Position numbers and translations under genes: made by a program
Source of the DNA: Elymus sibiricus
Taxonomy: Eukaryota; Streptophyta; Magnoliopsida; Poales; Poaceae
DNA: 64,000 nucleotides
NCBI GenBank assembly: GCA_039707655.1
Contig: CM077667.1
Location: 61,781,628-61,845,627, forward strand
Reading direction: 5' to 3'
Notes under the pieces: generated by a model
The model's database searches: none
What the model was told of the DNA's origin: nothing
What the model saw: only the letters and a program-made list of their open reading frames with translations
Shown here: positions 44,660-54,413 of the stretch, piece by piece
How positions within the stretch are numbered: the stretch's first letter is position 1
Layout of the letters: each line of letters opens with the position of its first letter

Positions 44660-45660
44660 TTAGCCCCCAGGTTAGCTTAAATTTATTCATGCTAAGCTCC
44701 TGAAATAAGAACAACAAATATGTTAAGTGACCGGCTCGCTCCACTGGCCGGCTTAATGAAGTAGCTCCTTGAAAATCCGGGTTTCTTCTTCACATGAACG
44801 AGCCGTCTTCTCAATCGCCTTGCTTGTCAATGTCCTTTGAAGTAAAATATTGGGAATACAACACCCATATGCCGTTGAGTCGGCCTCCAATACTCTTGGC
44901 GGGTCATCACCGCCGGGTCATAATCATTGATGATGCCGGGTCATGATTGTTGGTGACGCCGGGTCAAATAACTAGACTCCAGCTGACTTGATAAAAATAT
45001 TGGGATGAAAATCCATCTGATGTAGAGCCGGTCTTCCAACGCTTCAGCTCCATGAAGAAATGAGACCTAGCTCACTCAAAATTTGATAGCTTAAAAATGT
45101 CTTGCTATTTTTATCTCCATATTACCTGTAGCCCCCAAGTTCCAAGTTTATCCATGATGACTTGGCGCTTTGCAATAATATCTTTGATTGTGTAGCCCCC
45201 AAGTACCGGGTTGTCTTGCCTGCAGCAACCTGGGACTTGTAACTATCTTATACCTTATAAAGCTTCAGCTGGTGTAGCCCCCAAGGGCCGGCTTATCAAT
45301 ATGTGATGCGCCGGGTCTTCAATTTGGACCTTATAATCTGTTTGACCAACTGAATACTGTAGCCCCCAAGTGCCGGGTCGCATGCCTGCAGCGACTTGGG
45401 ACTTTTTAGAAAATTTGATCTGAGCGGTGTAGCCCCCAAGTGTCGGGTCAGTAAGAAGTACTGGGCCGGGACTTAAAAAATATAGAAAGGCCGGCTCATC
45501 TCCTTGAGATAACAGGGTCTTGTTGACAATGTAATGATTTGAAAACCAGCTTGTATTAGCCCCCAAGTGCCGTGGTGCGTGCTTGCAGTGACATGGGACT
45601 TGCATACTTGATATAAATTGGACATGAATAATGTAGCCCCCAAGTGTCGGGTCGTCTGCC
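44660..45660 (-). repeat. Array of polypurine-tract-like motifs in gypsy B
   Basis: On the minus strand CTTGGGGGCTAC or a close variant recurs at about 45128, 45192, 45273, 45359, 45429, 45555 and 45633, each in a CCCGGCACTTGGGGGCTAC-like context. One genuine tract touches the LTR at 44660. Spacing is irregular, 64-126 bp. More isolated copies lie near 47193 and 47276. Confidence 0.85.
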
Positions 45661-46339
45661 TGCGGCGACTCGGGACTGTGTGAGAATAATATGACTCATC
45701 ATAATTTGTTGAATGAATCCTTGACCGTGGTGGTAATATAACCCGGTATAAATATCCCGGAATAATTCCTTGGTCTTTGAAATGAACTCCCTGCTCGTGG
45801 TTGCGGTGCAACCCGACAAATATATGTTTGAGAAATCCATGAGTACTGTAGTATACTACAGAGCACTGGTTGAAGAAATCCAATAGCCGGTCAATTAAAT
45901 GACACGGTATTATATCTGATAGGGCGGCTCTTCAAGAATAATCAATTTTCCAAGCTGGCTTGAAAAAACCCCAATCATTTAATACTGGTTATGATAAACC
46001 ATGATGAAGATCCAGCCATGTTGGCTATTAAAGATCTATTTGTTCTTGCAGTAGTTTTTTTATCATACTTAACGGCGGCTCATCTTAAGAGACAAGACCT
46101 GCCAAAATAAGACAGAAATATATTCTGCATTATTGTAAGGGCGGCTTGCAAAAGCACAACCCGGAGATGTTAAAATCTTTTATAGCCTTGCTTCTTCTTT
46201 CATAATCTTGCTCTGACCCGGTTTGGCAAACCGGCATGATATGTAAATATGATGAAATGCATGATGTAATGTATGATGGAATGCACGATGCAATGTATGA
46301 TGCAATGTATGATGTTCTTGCTTTTCTTTTCAAAAAACT

Positions 46340-46800
46340 CATATGATGGTTCCTCCTGGCTGGACTCGATGCTTGAACTCATACCAGTGCAGGGTCTCTA
46401 ACGAGAGTGACCGTCAACTCCTTTGAGCGGCTCAGGGTCTCTAGGCGAGATTAACTGATAATAGCGCAACGAACCAGAAAGAGACACATTTGCCGGTTCT
46501 GCTGGGTGGACTCATTGCTTGAACTCATAACAATACTCGGTTTCCAGGCGAGGATTGCTGAGCGCAACGTCCCAGAAAGAGACACGGACGCTGGTTCCGC
46601 TGGGTGGACTCGCTACTTGAACTCATAACAATACTCGGTTTCCAGGCGAGGATTGATGAGCGCAGCGTCCCAGCAAGAGACACAACAGGGCATGAGTATC
46701 CCTAGGGCCCAGAAGCCCACTCTCACATGACACAGTCCGCCGTTTGAACCTTAACCAGTGCTCAGGGTCTCCTGGCGAGATTAACTGATAAGCGTTCGGC
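46340..46800 (-). repeat. Tandem repeats of about 100 bp in gypsy B
   Basis: Two good units (about 46500-46600 and 46600-46700) share GGGTGGACTC, CTTGAACTCATAACAATAC, TCGGTTTCCAGGCGAGGATT and GCGTCCCAG. Degraded units flank them (46355-46500, 46735-46800). Confidence 0.8.
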
Positions 46801-47624
46801 GGGTCACCTTACAGTGGCTGAAGAGCCTGATCGAGAGGGTTGAAGCTTTAACCCGGTGGGTTTGAAGACCCCAAACGACCTTGTCGACGACATCAACTTG
46901 TGCACCATCTGGTAAGCCGCCGTCTTGTGGACCGCCAACTTGTAAGCCGCCGTATTGTTTACTATTGTGGCTGAAGAGCCGATCAAGAGGGTGAGCGAGC
47001 TAAACCCGGTGGGTTGGAAGCCCCCAAATGACCTTTGTTGAAGTATCCACCTTTGCACAATCTAAAATGCACAGACAACAGAAACTCCAAGTTACTTTTA
47101 TGATGATCCAATAAATCCGGGCACCCATGTTTAAACAGTGCATCACGGCGGCTCATCCTCTTGGGCAACTTTTAATTCTTCCGCCAATAATATGGTAGCC
47201 CCCGGGATTGGGTTAACTTCCTTGCAATGACCCGGGGCGCTCGTTGAAAACGACCAAGTGTGTCGAGCCATGTCTGTAGCCCCCGAGTCTTAAGTTGACT
47301 CGAAGAGGCGGATTTGAGAATCTCCACTGAAGGTCGAGGTTGACCGTGGCGGGTTTATAGACGTTCCCGTATATTGTTTCAATAATCCGGTCGATGGTTC
47401 GTCCCGGCAGGTTGTTTGAAGTTTAACCAAACTGCAGTGGTGGCAACTTGTGCGCCTGTCCGTCGGGCAGCTCGTACAGGCGAACACCGCACCGATATGT
47501 CAATGTAGATTGGACCGCAAGGCGGCGATTCAGAACCGTCTGTTTGGCGGCTCGTACTGGTGTATGCGGCCCCTGGCGTGTTGATGTAGACGTAGAAGTC
47601 AGCCGTGGCGTTTGAAGACTGCGC

Positions 47625-47870
47625 GGTCACGAGAGGCGGCCGCGACGTTTGTAAGCCGGTGAGGTCGCGAGAAACGGCCGCAACGTTGTAAGCCAGCGCG
47701 GATGGCGAGTCGACCGTGGCGTTGTTAAGCCGGCGCAGACTGTGAGCCGCTCATGGCGTTGTAAGCCGGCGCGGACTGTGAGAGACGGTCGCGGTATGAT
47801 AATCCTGTGCAGTCGTGAGAGGCGGCCGTGACGTTGTAAGCCGGTACGGTCGCGCGGACGAACACCGGTG
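47625..47870 (-). repeat. Short GC-rich tandem repeats in gypsy B
   Basis: Four to five units of roughly 55-65 bp share GAGAGGCGGCCGTGACGTTG, then TAAGCCGGTGCGG, with substitutions and indels. Confidence 0.7.
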
Positions 47871-49433
47871 CAGAATGATGTTGGCACGCCTCTATCTCCG
47901 CGGTATAATGCCACTTTGGCAATGAATAACTGTCCTGTGTAAAAAATATTACAGAAACACGGTAATTGTTCTCGGGTGAAATATTTACTGAAAGATAGAG
48001 AGTATAAATACCACCTGATGACAATTTTGTTCAAATTCATCTATTGTCGATAACATACACCCCCTCTTTCCTCCTCTCTTTTTTTTGGCCCCCACTTCTT
48101 ATCCATCCAGGGTGCGTGAGGGCGAGGGGAAAAACGGTGCGGGGTGGTGCGCGGTCGTGAGAGGCGAGGCCAGGGTGCGTGAGGGCGGGTTTAGGCGGTG
48201 GCTGCGCAAGGTGGTATCAGGAGAGGCGAGGCCAGCCGCGGCGGGGTGCAGCAGCAACCGGCGGACGCGCAGGCGCGAAGCGGCGCGGGCGCGCAGCGAC
48301 ATCGGCCCAGGCAAAGCCAGCCACGGTGGCGGCAGGCGCGTGCGTGGATGGCCGGTCATCGCACAGCGGCGCAGTGAACGGGAGCGGAGCAGCCGGCTAC
48401 TGCGGCGAGCCGGCCAGTGGAGGAGGAGGAGAGCTGGCGCCCGGGGGTGAAGCAGAGGTGGACGCGGGAGAGACGGTAGGTGCGGCGGGGCGAGGTGCAG
48501 CGGGAGAGGCGAACCGGGGCAGGGCGGAGCCGGCTTGGCCGTAGCAGGGGCGACTTGCGGCGGGGTAGGCAGACGGCAGCGGCGAGTGGGGAGGAGCCCG
48601 ACCTGGCTGTATGCCGAGCCGGCAGGTGGGGTAGGCAGACGGCAGTGGCGAGACTGCAACCGGGGGCCGGCCTGGCGAGGCCTCGGAGGTGAAGGCGTGG
48701 ACTGTGGCCGTCTCGGTCGCGGAGGCCAGCCGGTGTCGCGAAAATTGGTGGTGATATTGCTGGTGAGCGGCGACAACAGTGACTCAATCGCGAGGCGATT
48801 GTTGAGTCCGTGTCCATGTCAATCTCCGGATCACGGTCTTCTTTTTCTTTCTGTTGCCTTTTCCTTTTTTTGCTTCTTGTCTGACTCCGATTTGATGTGT
48901 AATCGCGGTGGAGGCTCGATGGATGCGGCCGCGGCGAACGCTATGGTAGTGGCGCTGTTAGGAGGCGCGATGAAACCGGCGGGCTTGCCGCGGAGCAGCG
49001 GCTGGCCGAACGGTGGCTCGAGCGGCGAGCACGGCGAGGTGATGAAAACGGCTGACGGCGCGAACGACCAGGGCAATCCAGGGCGACGCAGGAGGCCAGC
49101 GGGCTGGGCGGCTTCGGCAGCGCTGACAGCCGAGCCGGCGTCAGCGGAACGGCCTGTACGCGGACTTGATACTGGCCGTTGTTGGTATTGCTTCTAGTTT
49201 GATCCGGTAGAATTTGCAGCCAAAATTACGGACGGTCTTAACTCGGCGACTTGCGGCGTCGTCGGGATCATCCCAATTGAATCTCGTATATGTTTGATCT
49301 TATTCGTCGATGGCGTGATCCTTCTGGGCCGGCTCTTCTTCATCCGGCATATCACGAACTTCTCAACCCGTAGGAGAGATCCCTTTCAAGAACACAATTC
49401 CACCGTGCGCGTGGCCCCACGGTGGGCGCCAAC
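47871..49433 (-). other. GC-rich interior of gypsy B, no gene called
   Basis: 48085-48770 is very GC-rich, with long overlapping frames on both strands (Pro/Arg-rich on minus, Gly/Arg-rich on plus), a sign of composition rather than coding. 48897-49195 is open on plus without a known domain. The primer-binding region (minus strand, GTTGGCGCCCACCGTGGGGC) is at 49414-49433. Confidence 0.5.
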
Positions 49434-49989
49434 TGTCGTGGATTTATCACGGCAAGATGTCCGGGTTAACGGACTTAGGTGTGAGGCCATCGCAACTATG
49501 TGGCGGCTTGAGAGGGGTTGGTCGGAATCGAGAGACGCGTGTTTACCCAGGTTCGGCCCCTCCGATGGAGGTAAAAGCCTATGTCCTGCTTTGTGTTGTA
49601 TTGATGATGAGGAAGATCTCTCGGTTACAAAAGTGTTGTCTTGCTACCTCTAATCTCGAGAGCCTCTAATCTGTCTATCTCTAATGACTTGTGTCTGTCT
49701 TCGCTTGTCCCTCTAGAGTCCTACTAGGAGTAGGATTAGGACTAGTCTCTCTTGAATCCTAATCTGGGTCTTGTTTCCTTTGTGAGGGAATCCTTTCTCT
49801 CCTCGGGCCTTCTCTTGTGAGCCGCCTGGCGCCGGCTTACACGCTGGGCCTTGGGCCTTGTTGCTCGTCTGACCCGCCTGCCGGGTCACCAGTAAGTTGC
49901 CAAGTCTCGACCGGGTCACCAGTGAGTCGCCAAGTCCTGGTCGGGTCATACTTCCGGCCGGGTTATACTGCGGGGTAATATCCCCGACA
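49434..49989 (-). repeat. Gypsy B 5' LTR with a 50-bp promoter deletion
   Basis: 556 bp. Compared with the other LTR, the 50 bp equivalent to 36664-36713 are missing at the junction 49716/49717. The break points share TAG, suggesting a microhomology deletion. The lost piece contains TTATATAAG, the only good TATA in the LTR. Confidence 0.9.
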
Positions 49990-50772
49990 TTCGGCGTCTT
50001 GGAATTCTGCTTTATATGCATTGGTTCCGAACTATGTCTTGGGTCAATAGTTGGGTTGCCCGGCTCCTGTGCTTGCCCCTTTATGTTCCGCTCGTTCGGC
50101 TAAAAGGGCAAAGGGAGAACCGCTGCGATTGTGCTTCTAGCTAGCGGAGAAAGCCGAAAACTGACTGTCATGGTATGCGAGAACTGGTCTGCGAATCCGA
50201 GCTTGACTAAATCTCGTCAGAGGTTATTCCGTGTCATACGATGGGTTTGGTATTAGTACAAACCATGTGATATAGGCTTCGGCCACGGCTCATCCGGACA
50301 TCACAAACACCTGGGGGCTAGTCATCAGCCCCCCGCACTCCTTTCTCGCGCCCCTACGGCTAAGTGAAAGCAATAAAGCATTATGGTCCGATTGCCTTGT
50401 CCGCCCCACACTACCGCCTTTGGGTACCGATAGTTCGGCTAAGGGTCACAGTGTGTTGGCAGAGACACCCCGCGTAGTATCTACATGGGGGCTGAAGCCG
50501 ACGACTCGCTGCTTTCAGTTTAAACGGCCACACATGAGTTATAAAGGATGCAAAACATATAAGACATGATAAACCATGCATCTTAAATATAAACGCGTTA
50601 AAGAGTCTTCGGACATATTACAACGCCTTTACTCATACACATTTTCTCTCGAACATTGCGCCTCTATTGCCCGAGCACCCTCCATTACGCCGGAGAAGTA
50701 CAGCTCGGGGCGCCTATGCTCTTTTCCGGTAGGCGGAGGAGCGGTGGCCATCTTCATTTGATCCAGCCCCGG
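49990..50772 (+). other. Gypsy A non-coding interior after gypsy B
   Basis: It resumes the gypsy A sequence from 36380. Only relics of the antisense gene's 3' part are found near its end; nothing else is supported. Confidence 0.5.
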
Positions 50773-52301
50773 CTAGTGCACCTTGGCCTTCGCAAAGGTC
50801 ATCCGAGCTCCCTCAATGCAGGAAGATCGCCTTAGCGCGTCCATCCGGGACGAGGCATCGCTCAGCTTCCGCACCAGGCTGAAGTAGCTGCCCGGCAACG
50901 GCTCATTGGGCCATAGCCGGATGCAGAGATCCTTCATGGCTGGCTCCGCCATCCGGTGTAGCTCCATCAGCTGCTTCAGCTGCTCAACAAGGAGAGGAGA
51001 GCGCTCGGGGGCTTCAAACTGCGCCCAGAACAGCGGAGCTTCATCTCCTTCTCCCCGTGAACCATAGAACCGTTTCGCGTCCGCTGCGCTCTTCTGGAGG
51101 TCCGAGCAGGCGCCTGAGGAACGCCATACTTGGGTAAGCAACTCGAACTTGCTATCCCCGTAGACACACTGCAATAAATATGGCTTACCATCCATTATAG
51201 CCTTGGAGAGTCAAAAGATCGTCTATCCACCCGCTCCTTTTGGAGGTCGGTTTTCAGGGTGGATAGTTCGGCGGCCTGCTCCTTGCCCTTCCGCTCAAGG
51301 TCTTCGCATTTTGGCCGGCATCCTTGAGCTCCTGTTGGATCTCCTCCACCCGAGCCTCGTGCTTGTCGCTGGTGGCTCTTAGGGCGGAGAGCGCGGTAGC
51401 CGCTTCTTTGGCCGCCGCCTTCTCCACCGCAGCCTCCTGCTTTGCCTTCTCAAGTCCGGCCTTGAGCTTCTCAATCTCCTTCGCCGAGGCTGCGTAAGCA
51501 TTAAAACACATCAAACTTACTGCTTTGACAGTACGGCGATGATGAATTTGGATATTCTAGTCCGGCTTACCTTGCGCCTCGTCGAATCTCTTATTCAGAG
51601 CTTCGAGCTCATCTTCCACTAGTAGAAAACAGGGCTTTGGTCCAGCCCTGAAAAGCCCATTAATCCCGGTTCAGTCACGAACCAGGACCCATGGGGGCAT
51701 CGGTCCCGGTTCGTGGGGCCAGGGCGCCGGCCGGGCCTCGTGGGCCATTGGTCCCGGTTCGTCTGACCCCTTTGGTCCCGGTTCCAGACACGAACCGGGT
51801 CCAATGGGCCTCGCTCCTGGCCCACAACCATTGGTCCCGGTTTGTGGTTGGAACCGGGACCAAATGGGGTCCTTTAGTCCCGGTTCCAGCCACAAATCGG
51901 GACCAAAGGGAAGCCTATATATACCCCCTGCCCGCGAGCAGAGCAGTGCACTGCTCTGTTTTTTTGGCCGGCCGTGGGAGAGCTTTGTGGTGCTCTAGCT
52001 CACCTCCCATGCACATGAGGTGTTCGATGAAATGCCCGAGTCACACTTAAGCTTTCTCCTCTCGAAGCTACTTGTCCAAGCTCCATTTTCCTCAAGATTT
52101 GTCTAGGTTTGGCGGTCCGTCCTGTCCCGTCCCCGTCCTCACCGCCGTCGATCGCCCGCGCCGATCTTGGTGCCGGCACCACCGTGGTTAGCCTCTTCTT
52201 CTTATCTTCTTTCTAAAAGAAAAAAGTTCTTACTTGTATGATTTAGATAGATACTTGTGTAATTTTCTTACTTTTATTATTGTTTGTTATTATATAGTGC
52301 G

Positions 52302-52753
52302 ATGGTTTTGGTATCCGCCTCCGTCGGCCCTCGTCCTGTCTATGATTCGGATGTGGTATATATTATCTTTTATAACCATTTGTTTTATTTAGTGTTTATG
52401 ACAATTATGCCGACCAACGTGACATAGATTTTTTAATCTAGGAGGTATGTGAACCGGAAATTCCAACCGACATAGAAATTCTTATCGAGAAGTTAAATTT
52501 GGTTGAAAAAGAAAACAATTACTTGAAAGAAAAATTACAAAGAGTTGAAGAGGAGAAGATGAAATTGGAGTTGAATGTTGCCGATGTCGTCGACGATCAC
52601 AAGATCAAGATCGATGCAATGCGCTTGAAGATTAGAAAGATTAGAAAATATGCCATTCATACTGAGGCTTGGTATCATTATGCCGTTGGATCAATTGGTA
52701 CCTTAGTTGCGGTTATGATCGCATTTGTTGTTGCATTTAAATTTTTTACATAG
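52302..52753 (+). CDS. Coiled-coil, tail-anchored membrane protein (121 aa)
   Basis: Two exons, 52302-52355 (ATG; donor GTG|GTATAT) and 52442-52753 (acceptor AATCTAG), give a 121-residue protein without any break. Residues about 30-65 form a charged coiled coil (EKENNYLKEKLQRVEEEKMK). A basic segment follows (RLKIRKIRKYAIH), and the last about 24 residues form one hydrophobic helix (GSIGTLVAVMIAFVVAFKFF) ending in Thr and stop. That is the layout of a C-terminally tail-anchored protein. I do not know a function. It lies first in CACTA-2, and a possible non-coding leader exon upstream ends near 52186. Confidence 0.6.
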
Positions 52754-52844
52754 TTTCAATGTAAGTTTTAATTAGATGCTCTAGAGAGCTATATGTTGTT
52801 CAATAATGAGAACTATATAATGCACGCAGATAAACCGGCAATGG

Positions 52845-53610
52845 ATGTACGGTGACCGACGCACCTCCGAGTATATTAAGGGCCTGCATAATTTTCTCGA
52901 AGCGGCTGAGGCAAACAAGCAGAATGGTTTTATGCATTGTCCATGTACTGTCTGTGAGAATACGAAGGCTTTCTCCAACTCTAAAACCCTTCACTTCCAC
53001 CTGCTTGAGAAGGGTTTTATGCCACACTATAATGTTTGGACCAAGCACGGAGAAAGAGGGGTTATGATGGAAGACAACGAAGAAGAAGAGGATGATGACA
53101 ACTACCCGCCCCCTGAATACGGTGCCCGATGATGATCTTCGCCGGGTCATTGTTGATGCACAGAGAGAATGCAAAAGTGAAAGGGAGAAGTTGAAGTTCG
53201 ATCACATGTTAGAGGATCACAAAAAAGGGTTGTACCCAAATTGCGAAGATGACAACAGAAAGCTCGGTACCACACTGGAATTGCTGCAATGGAAGGCAGA
53301 CAATGGTGTATCTGACAAGGGATTTAGTTCGCTACTGAAAATAATGAAGAAGAAGCTTCCAAAGGATAACGAATTGCCCGGCAGTACGTACGAAGCAAAG
53401 AAGGTTCTATGCCCTCTAGGATTGGAGGTGCAGAAGATACATGCATGCCCTAATGACTGCATCCTCTACCGCGGTGCGTACGAGGATTTGAACGCATGCC
53501 CGGTATGCGGTGCATTGCGGTATAAGATCAGAAGAGATGACCCTGGTGATGTTGAGGGCCAGCGCACCGGGAAGAGGGTTCCTGCCAAGGTGATATTTGC
53601 CATGTTGTAA
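52845..53610 (+). pseudogene. TNP2-type CACTA transposase, N-terminal remnant
   Basis: 52845-53132 encodes the transposase-associated domain: MYGDRRTSEYIKGLHNFLEA, the Cys/His pattern FMHCPCTVC…TLHFHLLEKGF, then an acidic stretch. After a frame change the TNP2 N-terminus continues to 53610: FSSLLKIMKKKLPKDNELP, then the zinc-like CPNDC and CPVCGALRY. It stops right after KRVPAK, where intact TNP2 proteins continue for several hundred residues with the DDE-type catalytic core. That part is missing here and the next gene begins within 20 bp. The reading start at 52845 may lie inside an older exon. Confidence 0.85.
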
Positions 53611-53624
53611 TATTTGTAGAAACT

Positions 53625-54411
53625 ATGGATCAAAGAGACTTGGAACAAGAACAGTTGTTGGGGGAGATAATCCTCACCGGACGTGATGTCTTGTCGTTTC
53701 TCAACGACACCGATGGTCTGGAAGGAGACGATGACAATGGAGGAGGGACCTGTTGCAAAGTCCGGCGAGGTATATATATTAATTAAGCATGTGCTGACTA
53801 GCTAATTGATGCATTAATTGTTTTGGTATGTACATATATTAACTCTTCTTTCTTCTTTTATAGCCCTCTGGATCGAGCCAAACTTCGATAACGAGACGAG
53901 GCCCGAAGAGAAGGTTGCGCAAGGATGAAAGGTTCACGATCACAGCACTCGCGGACGATGGCCTACCGATTGAACTCAAGCGGACCAAGGACGCATTTTC
54001 TGCTCAGTGCGGAGCTATTGTTAGGGACAACATCCCGATCAGCATCAAGCAATGGAATAAGCCTAAGGACGACGACCCTGAAGTTTCTTATGTCACCGAT
54101 AGACAGAAAGATGATCTTTGGACCTCGCTGAAGGCAAATTTCACCCTATCGCCAAAGGAGCTTCCGAATAAGCCAGGCCACTGGTCAAGGCGTGTGCTCT
54201 TAAGAAGATGGCAGATCTATTCAGGAGGTGGAAGAATGAGTTGAAATCAAAGTTTGTCGACAAAGGGAAGACTCCAGAATTCATCGGCCGATTTGAGAAG
54301 ATAAGAGATCACTGGCCCGCATTTGTGGCCTACAAGACATCGGACAAGAGTAAGAAAATGTCAGAGACAAACAAGAACAATGCTGCAAAGAAGCATTATC
54401 ACCATCAATAA
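53625..54411 (+). pseudogene. TNP1 / Transposase_24-like second CACTA gene, N-terminal part
   Basis: Exon from ATG 53625 to 53769 and exon from 53864. Visible segments are KRRLRKDERFTITALADDG, AQCGAIVRDNIPISIKQWNK, then after a shift near 54186 DLFRRWKNELKSKFVDKGKT and PEFIGRFEKIRDHWPAFVAY. This is the plant En/Spm-type (Ptta, Transposase_24) region, thought to bind transposon ends as TNP1/TNPA do. The frame closes at TAA 54409-54411 and the next frame opens at once. At least two shifts are present. Confidence 0.7.
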
Positions 54412-54413
54412 CA

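Larger units (their letters stand above)
36381..49989 (-). mobile_element. Gypsy B: minus-strand non-autonomous LTR retrotransposon
   Basis: LTRs at 36381-44659 (split by CACTA-1) and 49434-49989, flanked by TTCGG (36376-36380, 49990-49994). Orientation is minus: next to the right LTR the minus strand reads GTTGGCGCCCACCGTGGGGC, a common gypsy primer-binding region, and next to the left LTR it reads CCTGGGGGCTAA, a polypurine tract. The interior (44660-49433, about 4.8 kb) has no gag, protease, RT or integrase, so it is a LARD-type element. About 12 substitutions separate the LTRs (roughly 2%), similar in age to gypsy A. The 5' LTR (right copy) has lost 50 bp including the TATA. Confidence 0.9.

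Noticed and set aside
48085..48817. Long GC-rich open frames on both strands in gypsy B
   Set aside because: Frames overlap on all strands with Pro/Arg or Gly/Arg composition and no domain; explained by base composition.
36381..49989. Gypsy B as a plus-strand element
   Set aside because: The primer-binding region is next to the right LTR on the minus strand and the polypurine tract next to the left LTR, which fixes the minus orientation.
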